Shown: piece by piece, positions 47,326-59,869 of the stretch
Numbering within the stretch: position 1 is the first letter of the stretch
Layout of the letters: each line of letters begins with the position of its first letter
The notes under the pieces: model-generated
The model's database searches: none
The model's input: the letters and a program-made list of their open reading frames with translations, nothing else
What the model was told of the DNA's origin: nothing
DNA from: Megascapheus bottae
Lineage: Eukaryota > Chordata > Mammalia > Rodentia > Geomyidae
Assembly (NCBI GenBank): GCA_024803745.1
Contig: JANJXV010000049.1
Location: forward strand, 3,758,501-3,822,500
Length of the DNA: 64,000 bases
Direction of reading: 5' to 3'
Position numbers and translations under genes: made by a program

Positions 47326-50300
47326 GGGTAAGGGTTAGAGTTAGGCTTAGGGTTTGGTTTAGGGTAAGGGTTAGGGTTAGGATTAGGGTAAGTGTTAGGT
47401 TAAGCGTTAGGGTTAGGGGTTAGGTTTAGGGTTAGGGTTAGGGTTAGGGTAAGGGTTAGGTTTAGGGTTAGGGTTAGGGTAAGGGTAAGGGGTAGGGTTA
47501 TGGTTAGGGTTAGAGTATGGGTTAGGGTTAGGGGTATGTTTAGGGTTACCGTTAGGTTTAGGCTTATGGTAGGTTTAGGGTTAGGGTAAGGGTATGTTTT
47601 AGAGTTAGTGTTACGGTTAGGCTTAGGGTTAGGGTTAGCGTTGGGGTAAGGGTAAGGTTTAGGTGTAGGGTTAGGGTTAGGTTTAGGGTAAGGGTTAGGT
47701 TTAGGGTTAGGGTTAGGTAAGGGTAAGGGTTAGGGTTGGGGTTAGGCTTAGGGTTAGGGTTAGGGTTATGGTAAGTGTTAGGGTTAGGGTTAAATAAGGG
47801 TAAGGTTTAGGGTTAGGGTTAGGGTTAGGATAAGGTTTAAGGTTAGGGTTAGGGTTAGGGTTAGAGTTAGGGTAAGGGTATGTTTTAGGGTTAGGGTTAG
47901 GGTTAGGATTAGGGTAAGGGTTAGGTTTAGGTTTAGCGTTGGGGTTAAGGTTAGGATTAGGATTAGCGTAAGGGTAAGGATTAGGGTTAGGGTTAGGTTT
48001 TGGGTAAGTGTTAGTGTTAGGGATAGTGTTAGGGTTAGGGTTAGGGTAAGGATAAGGGTTAGGGTTAGGATTAGGGTTAGGTGTTAGGGTTAGGGTTAGG
48101 GTTAGGGTTAGCGTTAGGTTTAGGGTTAGGGTTAGTGGGTTAGGTTTAGGGTTTGGGTAAGGGTAAGTGTAAAGGTTAGGGTTAAGGTTAGGGATAGGAT
48201 TAGATTTACGGTTAGGGTAAGGGTAAGGTTTAGGGTTAGGGTGAGGTTAAGGATTAGGTTTAGGGTTAGGGTAAGGGTTAGGTTTAGAGTTAGGGTTAGT
48301 ATTAAGTATAGGGTTAGGGTAAGGTCAAGGTTAGGGTTAGGGTTAGGGATATGGTTAGTGTTAGGTGTTATGGTTAGGATTAGGTTTAGGGTTAGTGTTA
48401 TTGTAAGGACAAGAGTTAGGGTTAGGGATAGGTTTACGGTTCGGATTAGGTTTACTGTTAGGGTTAGATTAAGGGTTAGGTTTAGGTTTAGGGTTATGGT
48501 TAAAGTTAGGGTTATTGTTAGGTTAAGGGTAAGGGTTAGGGTTAGGGTGAGGGTTAGGTTTAGGGTTAGTGTAAGGATAAGATTTAGGCTTAAGATAGGG
48601 TTAGGGTTAGCGTTAAGGTTAGGGTTAGGGTGAGGGTTAGGGTTAGGTTTAGGTTTAGGGTTAGGGTCAGGATAAGGGTAGGTTTAAGGATAGGGTTAGG
48701 TTTAGGGTTAAGGTTAGGGTTAGGGTGAGGGTAAGGGTAAGGGTTAGGGTTAGGTTTTTTGTTAGGGTTAGGGTAAGGGTAAGGGTTAGAGTTAGGGTTA
48801 AGGTTATGGTTAGGGTTAGGTTTAGGGTTAGGGTTAGGGTAATGGTTAGGGTTAGGGTTAGGTTTAGGGTTGGGTTTTAAGGTTAGGTTTAGGGTTAGGG
48901 TAAGGGTAAGGGTTAGGGTTTGGGTTAGGTTAGGGTAAGGGTTAGGGTTAGGGTTAGGGTTAGTGTTAGGTTTAGCGTTAGGGTAAGGGTAAGGGTTATG
49001 ATTAGGGTTAAGGTTAGGGTAAGGGTTAGGGTTAGGGTTAGGGTAAGGTTTAGGGTAAGGGTTAGGTTAGGTTTAGGGTAAGGGTAAGGTTTAGGGTTAG
49101 GGTTAGGGTTTGGGTAGGGTAAGGGTAAGGGTTATGTTTAGGGTTATTGTTAGGGTTAGGTAAGGGTTAGGGTAAGTGTAAGAGTTAGGGTTAGGGTTAG
49201 AATTAGGGTTAGGGTTAGGGTTAGGGTAAGGGTAAGTGTTAGGGTTAGGTTTAGGTTTAGATTTAGAGTTAGGGTTAGGGTAAGGATAAGGTTAGGGTTA
49301 GGGTAAGGGTAAGGTTTATGGTTAGGGTTAGGGTTAGGTTTATGGTAAGGGTAAGGGTTAGGGTTAGGGTACGGGTAAGGGTAAGGGTTAGGTTTAGGGT
49401 TAGGGTAGGGTTGAGATTAGGGTTAGGGTTAGGGTTAGGTTTAGGTTTGGGGTTAGGTTTAGGGTTAGGGTTAGGGGTTAGGTTTAGGGTTAGGTTTAGG
49501 GTTAGGGTTAGGGTTAGGGTAAGGATTAGGGTTAGGGTTAGGGTTTTGGTTAGGGTTAGGGTTAGGGTAAATGTAGGGTTAGGGTGAGGGTAAGGGTTAA
49601 GGTTAGGTATTGAGTTACTGTTAGGGTAAGGCTAAATGTTAGGGTTAGGGTTAGGGTTAGGGTAATGGTTAGGGTAAACGTTAGGGTTATTTTTAGGGTT
49701 AGGTTTAGGGTTAGGATTAGGGTGAGGTTTAGGGTTAGGATTAGGGTTAGTGTTGGGGTAAGGTAATGGCTAGTGTTAGGATTAGGGTTAGGGTTAGGGT
49801 AAGGGTTAGGGTTAGGGTTAGGGTTAGGTTTAGGTTTAGGGTTATGGTTAGTGTAAGGGTAAGGTTAGGGTTAGGGTTATGGTTAGGTTTAGGTTGGGGT
49901 TAAAGTTAGGGTTAGGATTAGGGTAAGGGTAAGTGTTAGGTTTAAGGTTAGGGTAAGTGTTTGGGTTAGGGTTAGGGTTAGTGAAAGGGTTAGCGTTAGG
50001 GTTAGGGTAAGGTTAAGGGTTTGGGTTAGGGTTAGGGTTAGGTTAAGGGTATGTGTTAGGGTTAGGCTTAGGTTTAGGGTTAGTTTTAGGGTAAGGGTAA
50101 GGGTTAGTGTTAGGGTTAGGGTTAGGTTTAGTGTTGGGGTTAAGGTTAGGGTTAGGGTAAGGGTTAGGTTCAGGGTTAGGTTTAGGTTTACGGTTAGGGT
50201 TAAGTTTAGGGTTAGGGTTAGGGTATGTGTTAGGGTTAGGGTTAGCGTTAGGGTAAGGCTTAGGGTTAGGGTTAAGGTATGGGTAAGGGTTAGGGTTAGG

Positions 50301-50609
50301 GTTTGGGTTAGGTTAAGTGTTAGGGTTAGGGTTAGGGTTAGGGATAGAATAAGGGTTAGGGTTAGGTTTAGGGTTAGGGTTAGGGTAAGGGTTAGGGTTG
50401 GGGTTAGGGTTAGGGTTAGGTTTAGGTTTAGGTTAAGGGTTAGGGTTAGGGTTAGGGTTTGGATAAGGTTTAGGGTTAGTGTAAGGGTTAGCGTTAAGGT
50501 TGGGGTAAGGGTAAGGTTTGGGTTAGGGTTAGGGTTAGGTGTAGAGTTAGAATTAGGTTTAGTGTTAGGGTAAGGGTAAGTGTTAGGTTTAAGGTTAGGG
50601 TTAGGGTTA

Positions 50610-50643
<34 letters not shown>

Positions 50644-51144
50644 AAGGGTTAGGGTTAGGATTAGATTTATTGTTAGGGTTAGGCTTAGCGTTAGGGTAAG
50701 TGTAAGGGTTAGCGTTAGGTTTAGGGTTACGTTTAGGGTTAGGGGTTAGGGTTAGGGTTAGGTTGAGGTTTAGGGTTAGGGTAAGGATAAGAGTTAGGTT
50801 TAGGGATAGGGTTAGGGTTCGTGTTAGGTTTAGGGTTATGGTTAGGGTTAGGGTAAGGGTTAGGCTTAGAGTTAGGCTTAGGGTTAAGGTTAGGGTTAGG
50901 GTTAGGGTTAGGGTAAAGGTAAGGGTGAGGGTTAAGTTTAGGGTTATGGTAAGGGTTCGGGTTAGGTTTAGGGTTAGGATAAGGGTAAGGGTTCGGGTTT
51001 AGTTTAGGGTTAAGTTTAGTGTTAGGGTTAGAGTAAGGTTAAGGGTTATGGTTAGGTTTAGGTTAGCGTTAGGGTAAGGTTAAGGGTTAGTTTTAGGGTT
51101 AGGGTTAGGTATAGGGTTAGGATTAGGGTTAGGGTTAGGGTTAG

Positions 51145-53110
51145 GATAAGGTTTAGGGTTAGGGTTAGGGTTAGGGTTAGTGTTAGGGTTAGGGTTAGCG
51201 TTGGGGTTAAGGTTAGGGTTAGGGTTAGGGTGAGGGTAAGGATTAGGGTTAGGCTTAGAGTTAGGATTAGGGTTAGGTTTATGGTTAGGGTTATGGTTAG
51301 GGTTAGGGTAAGGGTAAGGGTTAGGGTTAGGATAAGGGTTAGGTGTTAGAGTTAGGGTTAGGGTTAGGTTTAGAGTTAGGGTTCGCGTTAGGTTTAGTGT
51401 TTGGGTTAGCGTAACTGTAAAGGTTAGGGTTCGGGTTAGTGTTTGGTTTACGGTTAGGGTAAGGGTTAGGGTTAGGGTTAGGGAAAGAGCAAGGGTTAGG
51501 GTTAGGGAAAGAGCAAGGGTAGGGTTAGGGTTAGGGTTAGATTAAGGATTAGGGTTAGGGTTAGGGTTAGGGTAAGGGTTAGGGTTAGGTTAAGGTTAAG
51601 GGTTAGGGTTAGGGTTAGTGGTAGGGTTACGGATTAGGGTTAGGGTTAGGGTTAGGTTTAGGGTTAGGTTAAAGATAAGGGATAGGGTTAGGGTTAGGGT
51701 TACTGTTAGGTTTAGGTTTAGGGTTAGGGATAGAGTTAGGGTTCGTATTAGGTTTACGATTAGGGTTAGATTAAGAGTTAGTTTTAGGTTTAGGGTTATG
51801 GTTAAGGTTACTGTTATTGTTAGGGTAAGGATAAGGGTTAGGGTTAGGGTGAGGGTTAGGGTTAGGGTAAGTGTTAGGGTTAGGTTTAGGGTTAGGGTTA
51901 GTGTTAGGGTAAGGAAAAGGGTTAGGCTTAAGGTAGGGATAGGGTTAGCGTTAAGGTTAAGGTTATGGTGAGGGTAAGCATAAGGGTTAGGTTTAGGGTT
52001 AGGGTTAGGGTTAGGGTAAGGGTAAGGGTTAGGGTTAGGTTTAGGGTTAGCGTTAGGGTTAGGGTAAGGGTAAGGGTTAGGGTTCAGGTTAGGGTTAGGT
52101 TTAGGGTTAGGGTTAGGATTAGGGTAAGGGTAAGATTTAGGGTTAGGGTTAGGGTTAGGGTTATGGTTACGGTTAGGTTTTGGGTTACGGTAGGGTCAGG
52201 GTTAGGGTTAGGGTAAGGGTATGTGTTAGGGTTACTGTTAGGGTTAGGCTTAGGGTTAGGGTTAGCGTTAAGGTAAGGGTAAGGGTTATGGTTAGGGTTA
52301 GGGTTAGGGTCAGGTTTGGTTTAGGGTTAGGTAAGGGTTAGGGTTAGGGTAAGGGTATGTGTTAGGATTAGTGTTAGCGTTAGGCTTAGGGTTAGGGTTA
52401 GCGTTAAGGTAAGGGTAAGGGTTATGGTTAGGGTTAGGGTTAGGGTCAGGTTTGGTTTAGGGTTAGGGTTAGGGTTAGGGTTAGAATAAGGGTAAGATTT
52501 AGGGTTAGGGTTTGGGTTAGGGTTATGGTTACGGTTAGGTTTTGGGTTACGGTAGGGTCAGGGTTAGGGTTAGGGTAAGGGTATGTGTTAGGGTTAGTGT
52601 TAGGGTTAGGCTTAGGGTTAGGGTTAGCGTTAAGGTAAGGGTAAGGGTTATGGTTAGGGTTAGGGTTAGGGTCAGGTTTGGTTTAGGGTTATGGTTAGGG
52701 TTAGGGTTAGGGTAAGGGTATGGGTTAGGGGTTAGGTTTAGGGTAAGGGTAAGGGTTAGGGATAGGGTAAGGGTAAGGGTTAGGGTTACGGTTAGTGTTA
52801 GGTTTAGGGTTATGGTAAGGGTAAGGGTTAGGGTTAGGGTTAGGGTAGTGGATAAGATTAAGTGTTAGGGTTAGGGTTAGAATAAGGGTAAGGTTTACGG
52901 TTAGGTTTAGGGTTAGGGTTAGGGTTAGGGTTAGGGTTAGTGTTAGGTTTAGGATTAGGGTTAGGGTAAGGGCAATTGCTAGGGTTAGGGTTAGGGTTAA
53001 GGTTAGGTTAGGGTTAGCGTTTTGGTTAGGGTTAGGGTTAGGTTTTGGATAAGGTAAGGGTTAGGTTAAGGGTTAGGGTTAAGTTTAGGGTTAGGGTTAG
53101 GGTTAGGGTA
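51145..53110 (+). repeat. Dispersed duplication, member b, in copy 2
   Basis: Counterpart of 30260-32225 at a constant offset of 20885, including the triplicated 116-bp segment at 52211-52326, 52347-52462 and 52573-52688. One visible substitution pair near 52040 (GGTTTAGGG for GGTTAGGG with a matching loss) separates it from copy 1. Confidence 0.87.
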
Positions 53111-56100
53111 AGTGCTAAGGTAAGGATTAGGTTTAGGGTTAGGGTTAGCATTATGTTTAGGGTTAGGGTAGGGGTAAGGTTTAGAGTTAGGGTTAGGGTT
53201 GGGGTTAGGGTTAGGGGTTAGGGTTAGCGTTAGGTTTAGGGTTAGGTTTAGGGTAAGGATAAGAGTTAGGGTTAGGGATAGGGTTAGGGTTCGGGTTAGG
53301 TTTAGAGTTAGGGTTAGTTTTAGAGTTAGGGTTAGGGTAAGGGTAAGGGTTAGGGTTAGGGTTAGGGTTAGGGTTAAGGTTAGGGTTAGGTTTATGGTTA
53401 GTGTTTGGGGTTAGGGTTAGTGTTAGATTTAGGCTTAGGGTTAGGGTAAGGATAAGAGTTAGGTTTAGGGATAGGTTTAGGGTTAGGGTTAGGGTAAGGG
53501 TTAGGGTTAGGCTTAGGGTTAGGGTTAAGGTTAGGGTTAGGGTTAGGGTGAGCTTAAGGGTTAGGTTTAGGGTTATGGTAAGAGTAAGGATTAGGTTTAG
53601 GTTTAGGGTTAGTTTTAGGGTTAGGGTTAGGGTAAGGATAAGGGTAGGGTTATTGTTAGGGTTAGGGTTAGGTTTGGGTTAAGGTTAGGGTTATGGTGAG
53701 GGTAAAGTTAAGGGTTAGGGTTAGGTTTTTTGGTAGGGTTAAGGTAAGGGTAAGGGTTAGTGTTAGGGTTAGGGTTAGGTTTAGGTTTAGGATTAGGGTT
53801 AGGGTTAGGGTAAGGGTAAGGGTTAGGGTTAAGGTTAGGGTTAGGGTTAGGTTTAGGGTAAGGGTAAGTTTTAGGGTAAGTGTTAGGGTTAGGTTTAGGG
53901 TAAGGGAAAGGGTTAGGCTTAGGGTTAGGGTTAGGTTTAGGTTTAGGGTAAGGGTAAGGGTTAGGGTTAGGTCTAGGGTTAGATTTAGAGTTAGGGTAAG
54001 GGTAAGGGTTAGTGTTACGGTTAGGATTAGGGTTAGGGTAAGGGTAAAGGTTAGTGTTAGGGTTAGGGTTAGGTTTAGGGTTCGGAAGAAGTTTAGAGTT
54101 ACGGTTAGTGTAAGGGTAAGGGTTAATGTTAGGGTTAGGGTTAGGGTTAGCGTTAGGCTAAGGGTAAGTGTTAGGGTTAGGGTTAGGGTTAAGGTAAGAG
54201 TAAGGGTTAAGGTTAGGGTTAGGGTTAAGTTTAGGTTTAGGGTAAGGGTTAGGGTTAGGGTTAGGGTAAGGGTAAGGTTTAGGGTTAGGGTAAAGTTAAG
54301 TGTTAGGTTTAGAGTTAGGATTAGGGTTAGCTTTAGGGTTAGGGTAAGGGTAAGTGTTAGGGTTAGGGTTAGTATTAGGGTTAGGTTTATGGTTAGGGTA
54401 AGGGTAAGGGCTAGGGTTAGGGTTAGGGTAAGGTTTAAGGTTAGGGTGAGGGTTAGGGTAGGGGTTAGGGTAAGTGTTAGGGTTAGGGTTAGGGTTATGT
54501 TAAGGGTAAGGGTAAGGGTTAGGGTTAGGGTTAGGGTTTAGGGCTAGGGTTAGGGTTAGGTTTAGGGTTAGGGGTTAGTGTTAGTCTTAGGGTTAGGGTA
54601 AGGGTTAATGTTAGGGGTTAGGGTTAGTGTTAGGGTTAGGTTAAGGGTTAGGTTTAGGGTTAGGATAAGGGTTAGGGTTACAGTTAGGATAATGGTAAGT
54701 TTTATGCTTACGGTTAGGGTTAGGGTTGGGGTAAGGGTTAGGATTAGGTTTAGCGTTGGGGTTAAATTTAGGGTTAGGGTTAGTGTAAGGGTAACGGTTA
54801 GGGTTAGGGTTAGGTTTTCTGTTCATGTTAGGGTTAGGGTTAGGGTTAGGGTTAGGATTAGGATAAGGGTATGGATTAGGGTTAGGCTTAGGTTTAGGGT
54901 AAGGGTTAGGGTTACGTTTAGGGTAAGGGTAAGTTTTAGGGTTAGGGTTAGGGTTAGGTTTAGGGTAAGGGAAAGGGTTAGGGTTAGTGTAAGGGTAAAC
55001 TTTAGTGTTAGGTTTAGGGTTAGGGTTAGGGTAAGGGTAAGGGTAAGGGTTAGGGTTAGGATTAGGGTTAGGGTTAGAGGTTAGGGTTAGGTTCAGGGTT
55101 AGGTTGAGGGTTAGGGTAATGATTAGGGTTAGGCTAAGGGTAAGTGTTAGGTTTAGGATTGGCGTAAGGGTTAGGGATAGGGTTAGTTTTAGGGTAAGTG
55201 TAAGGGTTACTGTTAGTGTTAGGGTTAGGTTTAGGGTTGAGTTTAAGGTTAGGGTTACGGTTAGGGTAAGGGTAAGGTTTAGCTTTGGGGTTAGGGTTAG
55301 GGTTAGGGTTAGGGTTAAGGTAAGAGTAAGGGTTAGGGTTAGGGTTAAGGTTAGGTTTAGGGTAAGGGTTAGGGTTAGGGTTATGGTTAGGTTAAGGTTA
55401 AGGTTTAGTGTTAGGGTTAGGGTTAGGGTAAGGGTAAGGGTTTAGGTTTGGGTTAGGATTAGGGTTAGGATTAGGGTTAGGGTAAGAGTAAGGGTTAGGG
55501 TTAGGGTTATGGTTAGGGTAAGGGTTAGGGTTAGGGTTAGGGTTAGGGTAGGGTTTAGGGTAAGTGTTAGTGTTAGGGTTAGGGTTAGGATAAGGGTAAG
55601 GGTTAGGGTTAGGGTTAGGGTTAGGTTTAGGTATTAGGGTTAGGGTTAGGGTTAGGGGTTAGGGTTAGTGTTAGGTTTAGGGTAAGGGTTAGGGTTAGGG
55701 ATTAGGGTTAGTGTTAGGGTTAGGTTAAGGGTTAGGGTTAGGGTTAAGATAAGGGTTAGGGTTAGGGTTAGGGTTAGAATTAGGGTCAGGGTAAGGGTTA
55801 GGGTTAAGGTTAGGTTAAGGGTAAGGTTTAGGGTTAATGTAAAGGTAAGTGGTAGGGTTAGAGTTACGGTTAGGGTTAGCTTTAGGGTAAGGGTAAGGGT
55901 AAGTGTTAGGGTTAGGGTTAAGATTAGGGTTAGGTTTACGGTTAGGGTAAGGTTTAAGGTTAGGGTGAGGGTTAGGGTAGGGTTATGGTAAGTGTTAGGG
56001 TTAGGGTTAGGGTTAGGTTAAGGGTAAGGGTTAGGGTTAGGGTTAGGGGTTAGGGCTTGGGTTAGGGTTAGGGTTAGGGGTTAGGGTTAGTCTTAGGGTT

Positions 56101-57214
56101 AGGGTAAGGGATAATGTTAGGGGTTAGGGTTAGTGTTAGGGTTAGGTTAAGGGTTAGGGTTATGGTTAAGATAAGGTTTAGGGTTAGGGTTAGAGTTAGG
56201 GTAAGGGTAAGTTTTGGGCTAAGGGTTAGGGTTAGGGTAAGGGTTAGGATTAGGTTTAGAGTTGGGGTTAAAGTTTTGGTTAGGGTTAGCGTAAGGGTAA
56301 GGGTTCGGGTTAGGGTTAGGGTTTCTGTAAGTGTTAGGGTTAGGTTTAGGGTTAGGGTTAGGTTTAGGATAAGGGTAAGGATTAGGGTTAGGGTTAGGTT
56401 TAGGGTAAGGTTAGTGTTATGTTTAGGGGAAGGGTAAGTTTATGGTTAGGGTTAGGGTTAGGGTTAGGGTTAGGTTTAGGGTAAGGGAAAGGGTTAGGGT
56501 TAGGTTTAGGGTAAGGGTAAGATTTATTGTTAGGGTTAGGGTTAGGGTTAGGGTAAGGGTAAGGGTTAGGGTTAGGGTTAGGATTAGGGTTAGGTTTATG
56601 GTTAGGGCAAGGTTTAGGGTTAGGGTAAGGGTAAGGGTTAGGGTTAGGATTAGGGTAAGGGTAAGGTTTAGGGTTTGGTTAGATTTCGGGTAGGGCAAGG
56701 GTAAGGGTTAGGGTTAGGGTTAGGGTTAGGGTTAGGTTTAGGGTAAGTGTAAGGGTGAGGGTTTGGGTTAGAGTTAGGGTAAGGGTTAGGGTTAGGGTTA
56801 AGGTTAGGGTTAGGGTTAGGGTTAGGGTTAGTGTTAGGTTTAGGGTAAGGGTAAGTGTTAGGGTTAGGGTTAGGGTTAGGATAAGAGTAAGGGTTAGGTT
56901 TAGGGTCAGGTTTACGGTTAAGGTTAGGGTTAGGGTTAGAGTTAGGGTTAGGTTTAGGGTTAGGGTTAGGGTAAGGGTTAGGGTTAGGGTTAGTGTAAGG
57001 TTAGGGTTAGGGTTAGTGTAAGGGTTAAGGTTAGGGTTAGGGTAAGGGTTAGAGTTAGGTTTAGGATTTGGTTAAGGGTAAGGGTTAGGGTTAGGCTTAG
57101 GTTTAGGGTTAGGTTAAGTGTTAGGATTAGGGTTAAGGTAAGGGTTAGGGTTAGGCTTAGGGTAAGGGTTAGGGTTAGGATTAGGGTAAGGATAAGGGTT
57201 CGGATTAGGGTTAG
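53111..57214 (+). repeat. Copy-2 block of 3.2-5.4 kb family type
   Basis: Counterpart of 32226-36317. It gains 12 bases at about 53968 (a GTCTAGGGTTAG word), taking the offset from 20885 to 20897. Block starts are at 54608 and 56114; the TTTTTT tract is near 53728. Confidence 0.8.
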
Positions 57215-58636
57215 GTGTTAGGGTAAGGGTTAGGGTTAGGGTTAGGTATACGGTTAAGTTTAGGTTAAGGGTTAGGTTTAGGGTTAGGTTTTGGGTTAAG
57301 GTTAGGATTAGGGTAAGGGTTAGGGTTAGGGTTATTGTTACGGTTAGGATTTGGGTTAAGGTAAGGGTTAGGGTTAGGGTTAGTGTTAGGTTTAGGGTAA
57401 GGGTAAGGGTTAGAGTTAGGGTTAGGTTTAGGGTTAGGGAAAGGGTAAGGGTTAGGGTTAGAGTTAGGGTAAGGGTTAGGATTAGGATTAGGGTTAGGTG
57501 TTAGGGTAAGTGGTAGGGTTATTGTTAGGTATACGGTTAAGTTTAGGGTAAGGGTTAGGTTTAGGGTTAGGGTTAGGTTTAGGGTTAGGGTTATGGTAAG
57601 GGTTAGGGTTAGGGTTATTGTTACGGTTAGGGTTTGGGTTAAGGTTAGGGTTAGGGTTAGGGTTAGAGTTAGGGTTAGGTTTAGGGTTAGGGTTAGGGTA
57701 AGTGTTAGGGTTAGGGTTAGTGTAAGGTTAGGGTTAGGGTTAGTGTAAGGGTTAAGGTTAGGGTTAGGGTAAGGGTTAAGGTTAGGGTAAGGGTTAGAGT
57801 TAGGTTTAGGATTTGGTTAAGGGTAAGGGTTAGGGTTAGGCTTAGGTTTAGGGTTAGGTTAAGTGTTAGGATTAGGGTTAAGGTAAGGGTTAGGGTTAGG
57901 CTTAGGGTAAGGGTTAGGGTTAGGGTTAGGGTAAGGATAAGGGTAAGAGTTAAGGTTACGGTTAGGGTTAGGGTTAGGGTTAGGTTCAAGTTTAGGGGTA
58001 GGGTGAGGGCAAGGTTAAGGGTTAGGGTTAAGTTTAGGGTTAGGTTTAGGGTGACGGTTAGCGTAAGTGTAAGGGTTAGGGTTAAGGTTAGGCTTAGGAT
58101 TAGGTTTAGGGTTAGGGTTAGGGTTAGGGTAAAGTTAAGGGTTAGGGTTAGTGTTAGGTTTAGGTTTAGCGTTAGGGTTAGGGTAAGGGTAAGGGTTAGG
58201 GTTAGGGTAAGGGTAAGATTTATGGTTAGGGCTAGGTTTAGGTTTAGGGTAAGGGTTAGGGTTAGGGTTAGGGTTAGGGTAAGGGTAAAGGTATGGGTTA
58301 GGTTTATGGTAAGGGTAAGGTTTATGGTTAGGTAGGGGTTAGGTTTAGGGTAAGGGTAAGGTTTAGGGTTAGGGTTAGTTTTAGGCTTAGGGTAACGGTT
58401 AGGGTTAGCGTTAGGGTAAGGGTTAGGGTTAGGGTTAGGGTAGGGGTTAGGGTAAGAGTAAGGGTAAGGGTTAGGGTTAGGGTTAGGGTTAGGGTTAGGG
58501 TAAGGCTAAGGGTTAGGGTTAGGCTTAGGGTAAGGGTTAGGGTTAGGCTAAGGGTAAGGGTTAGGGTTAGGGTTAGGCTTAGGGTAAGGGTTAGGGTTAG
58601 GGTAAGGGTAAGGGTTAGGGTTAGGATTAGGGTTAG
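57215..58636 (+). repeat. Truncated TATACGG pair and spacer in copy 2
   Basis: TATACGG words at 57247 and 57530 mark the 283-bp pair. At about 57660 the sequence jumps to the equivalent of copy-1 position about 37255, skipping a net 487 bases. The remainder follows 37255-38214, including the minisatellite-like block at 58380-58636. Confidence 0.8.
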
Positions 58637-59869
58637 GTGTTAGGGTAAGGGTTAGGGTTAGGGTTAGGTATACGGTTAAGTTTAGGGTAAGGGTTAGGTT
58701 TAGGGTTAGGGTTTGGGTTAAGGTTAGGGTTAGGGTAAGGGTTAGGGTTAGGGTTATTGTTACGGTTAGGATTTGGGTTAAGGTTAGGGTTAGGGTTAGG
58801 GTTAGTGTTAGGTTTAGGGTAAGGGTAAGGGTTAGAGTTAGGGTTAGGTTTAGGGTTAGGGAAAGGGTAAGGGTTAGGGTTAGAGTTAGGGTAAGGGTTA
58901 GGATTAGGATTAGGGTTAGGTGTTAGGGTAATTGGTAGGGTTATGGTTAGGTATACGGTTAAGTTTAGGGTAAGGGTTAGGTTTAGGGTTAGGGTTAGGT
59001 TTAGGGTTAGGGTTATGGTAAGGGTTAGGGTTAGGGTTATTGTTACGGTTAGGGTTTGGGTTAAGGTTAGGGTTAGGGTTAGGGTTAGGGTTATTGTTAG
59101 GTTTAGGGTTAGGGAAAAGGTAAGGGTTAGGGTTAGGGTTAGGGTTGGGGTAAGGAATAGGGTTAGGGTTAGGGCTAAGGTAAGTGGTAGGGTTACGGTT
59201 AGGGTTACCATTAAGGTTAGGGTTAGGGTAGGGTTAAGGTTTAGAGTTAGGGTTAGGGTTACGTTTAGGGTTAGGGGTTAGGGTTAGCGTTAGGTTTAGG
59301 GTTAGGTTTAGGGTAAGGATAAGAGTTAGGGTTACGGATAAGGTTAGGGTTAGGGTTAGGGTTAGGTTTAGAGTTAGGGTTAGGGTAAGGTAAGGGTTAG
59401 GGTTAGGGTTAGGGTTAAGGTTAGGGTTAGGGTTATGGTTAGGGATAGGGGTTAGGGTTATTGTTAGATTTAGGCTTAGGGTTAGGGTAAGGATAAGAGT
59501 TAGGGTTAGGGATAGGTTTAGGATTAGGGTTAGGATAAGTGTTAGGGGTAGGTTTGGGCTTATGGTTAAGGTTAGGGTTAGGGTTAGGGTAAGCTTAAGT
59601 TTAGGTTTAGGGTTATGGTAAGGGTAAGGATTAGGTTTAGGTTTAGGGTTAGGTTTATGGTTAGGGATAGGGTAAGGATAAGGGTAGGGTTAAGGTTAGG
59701 ATTAGGGTAAGGGTTAGGGTTATGGTTAGGGTTAGGGTAAGGGTAAGTGTTAGGGTTATGGTTAGGGTGAGGTTTAGGTTTTGGATTTGCGTTACGTGTT
59801 AGGGCTAGGATTAGGCTTAGGGTTAGGTTTAGGGTTAGGGTAAAGATAATGGTTAGGGTTAGGGTTAGG

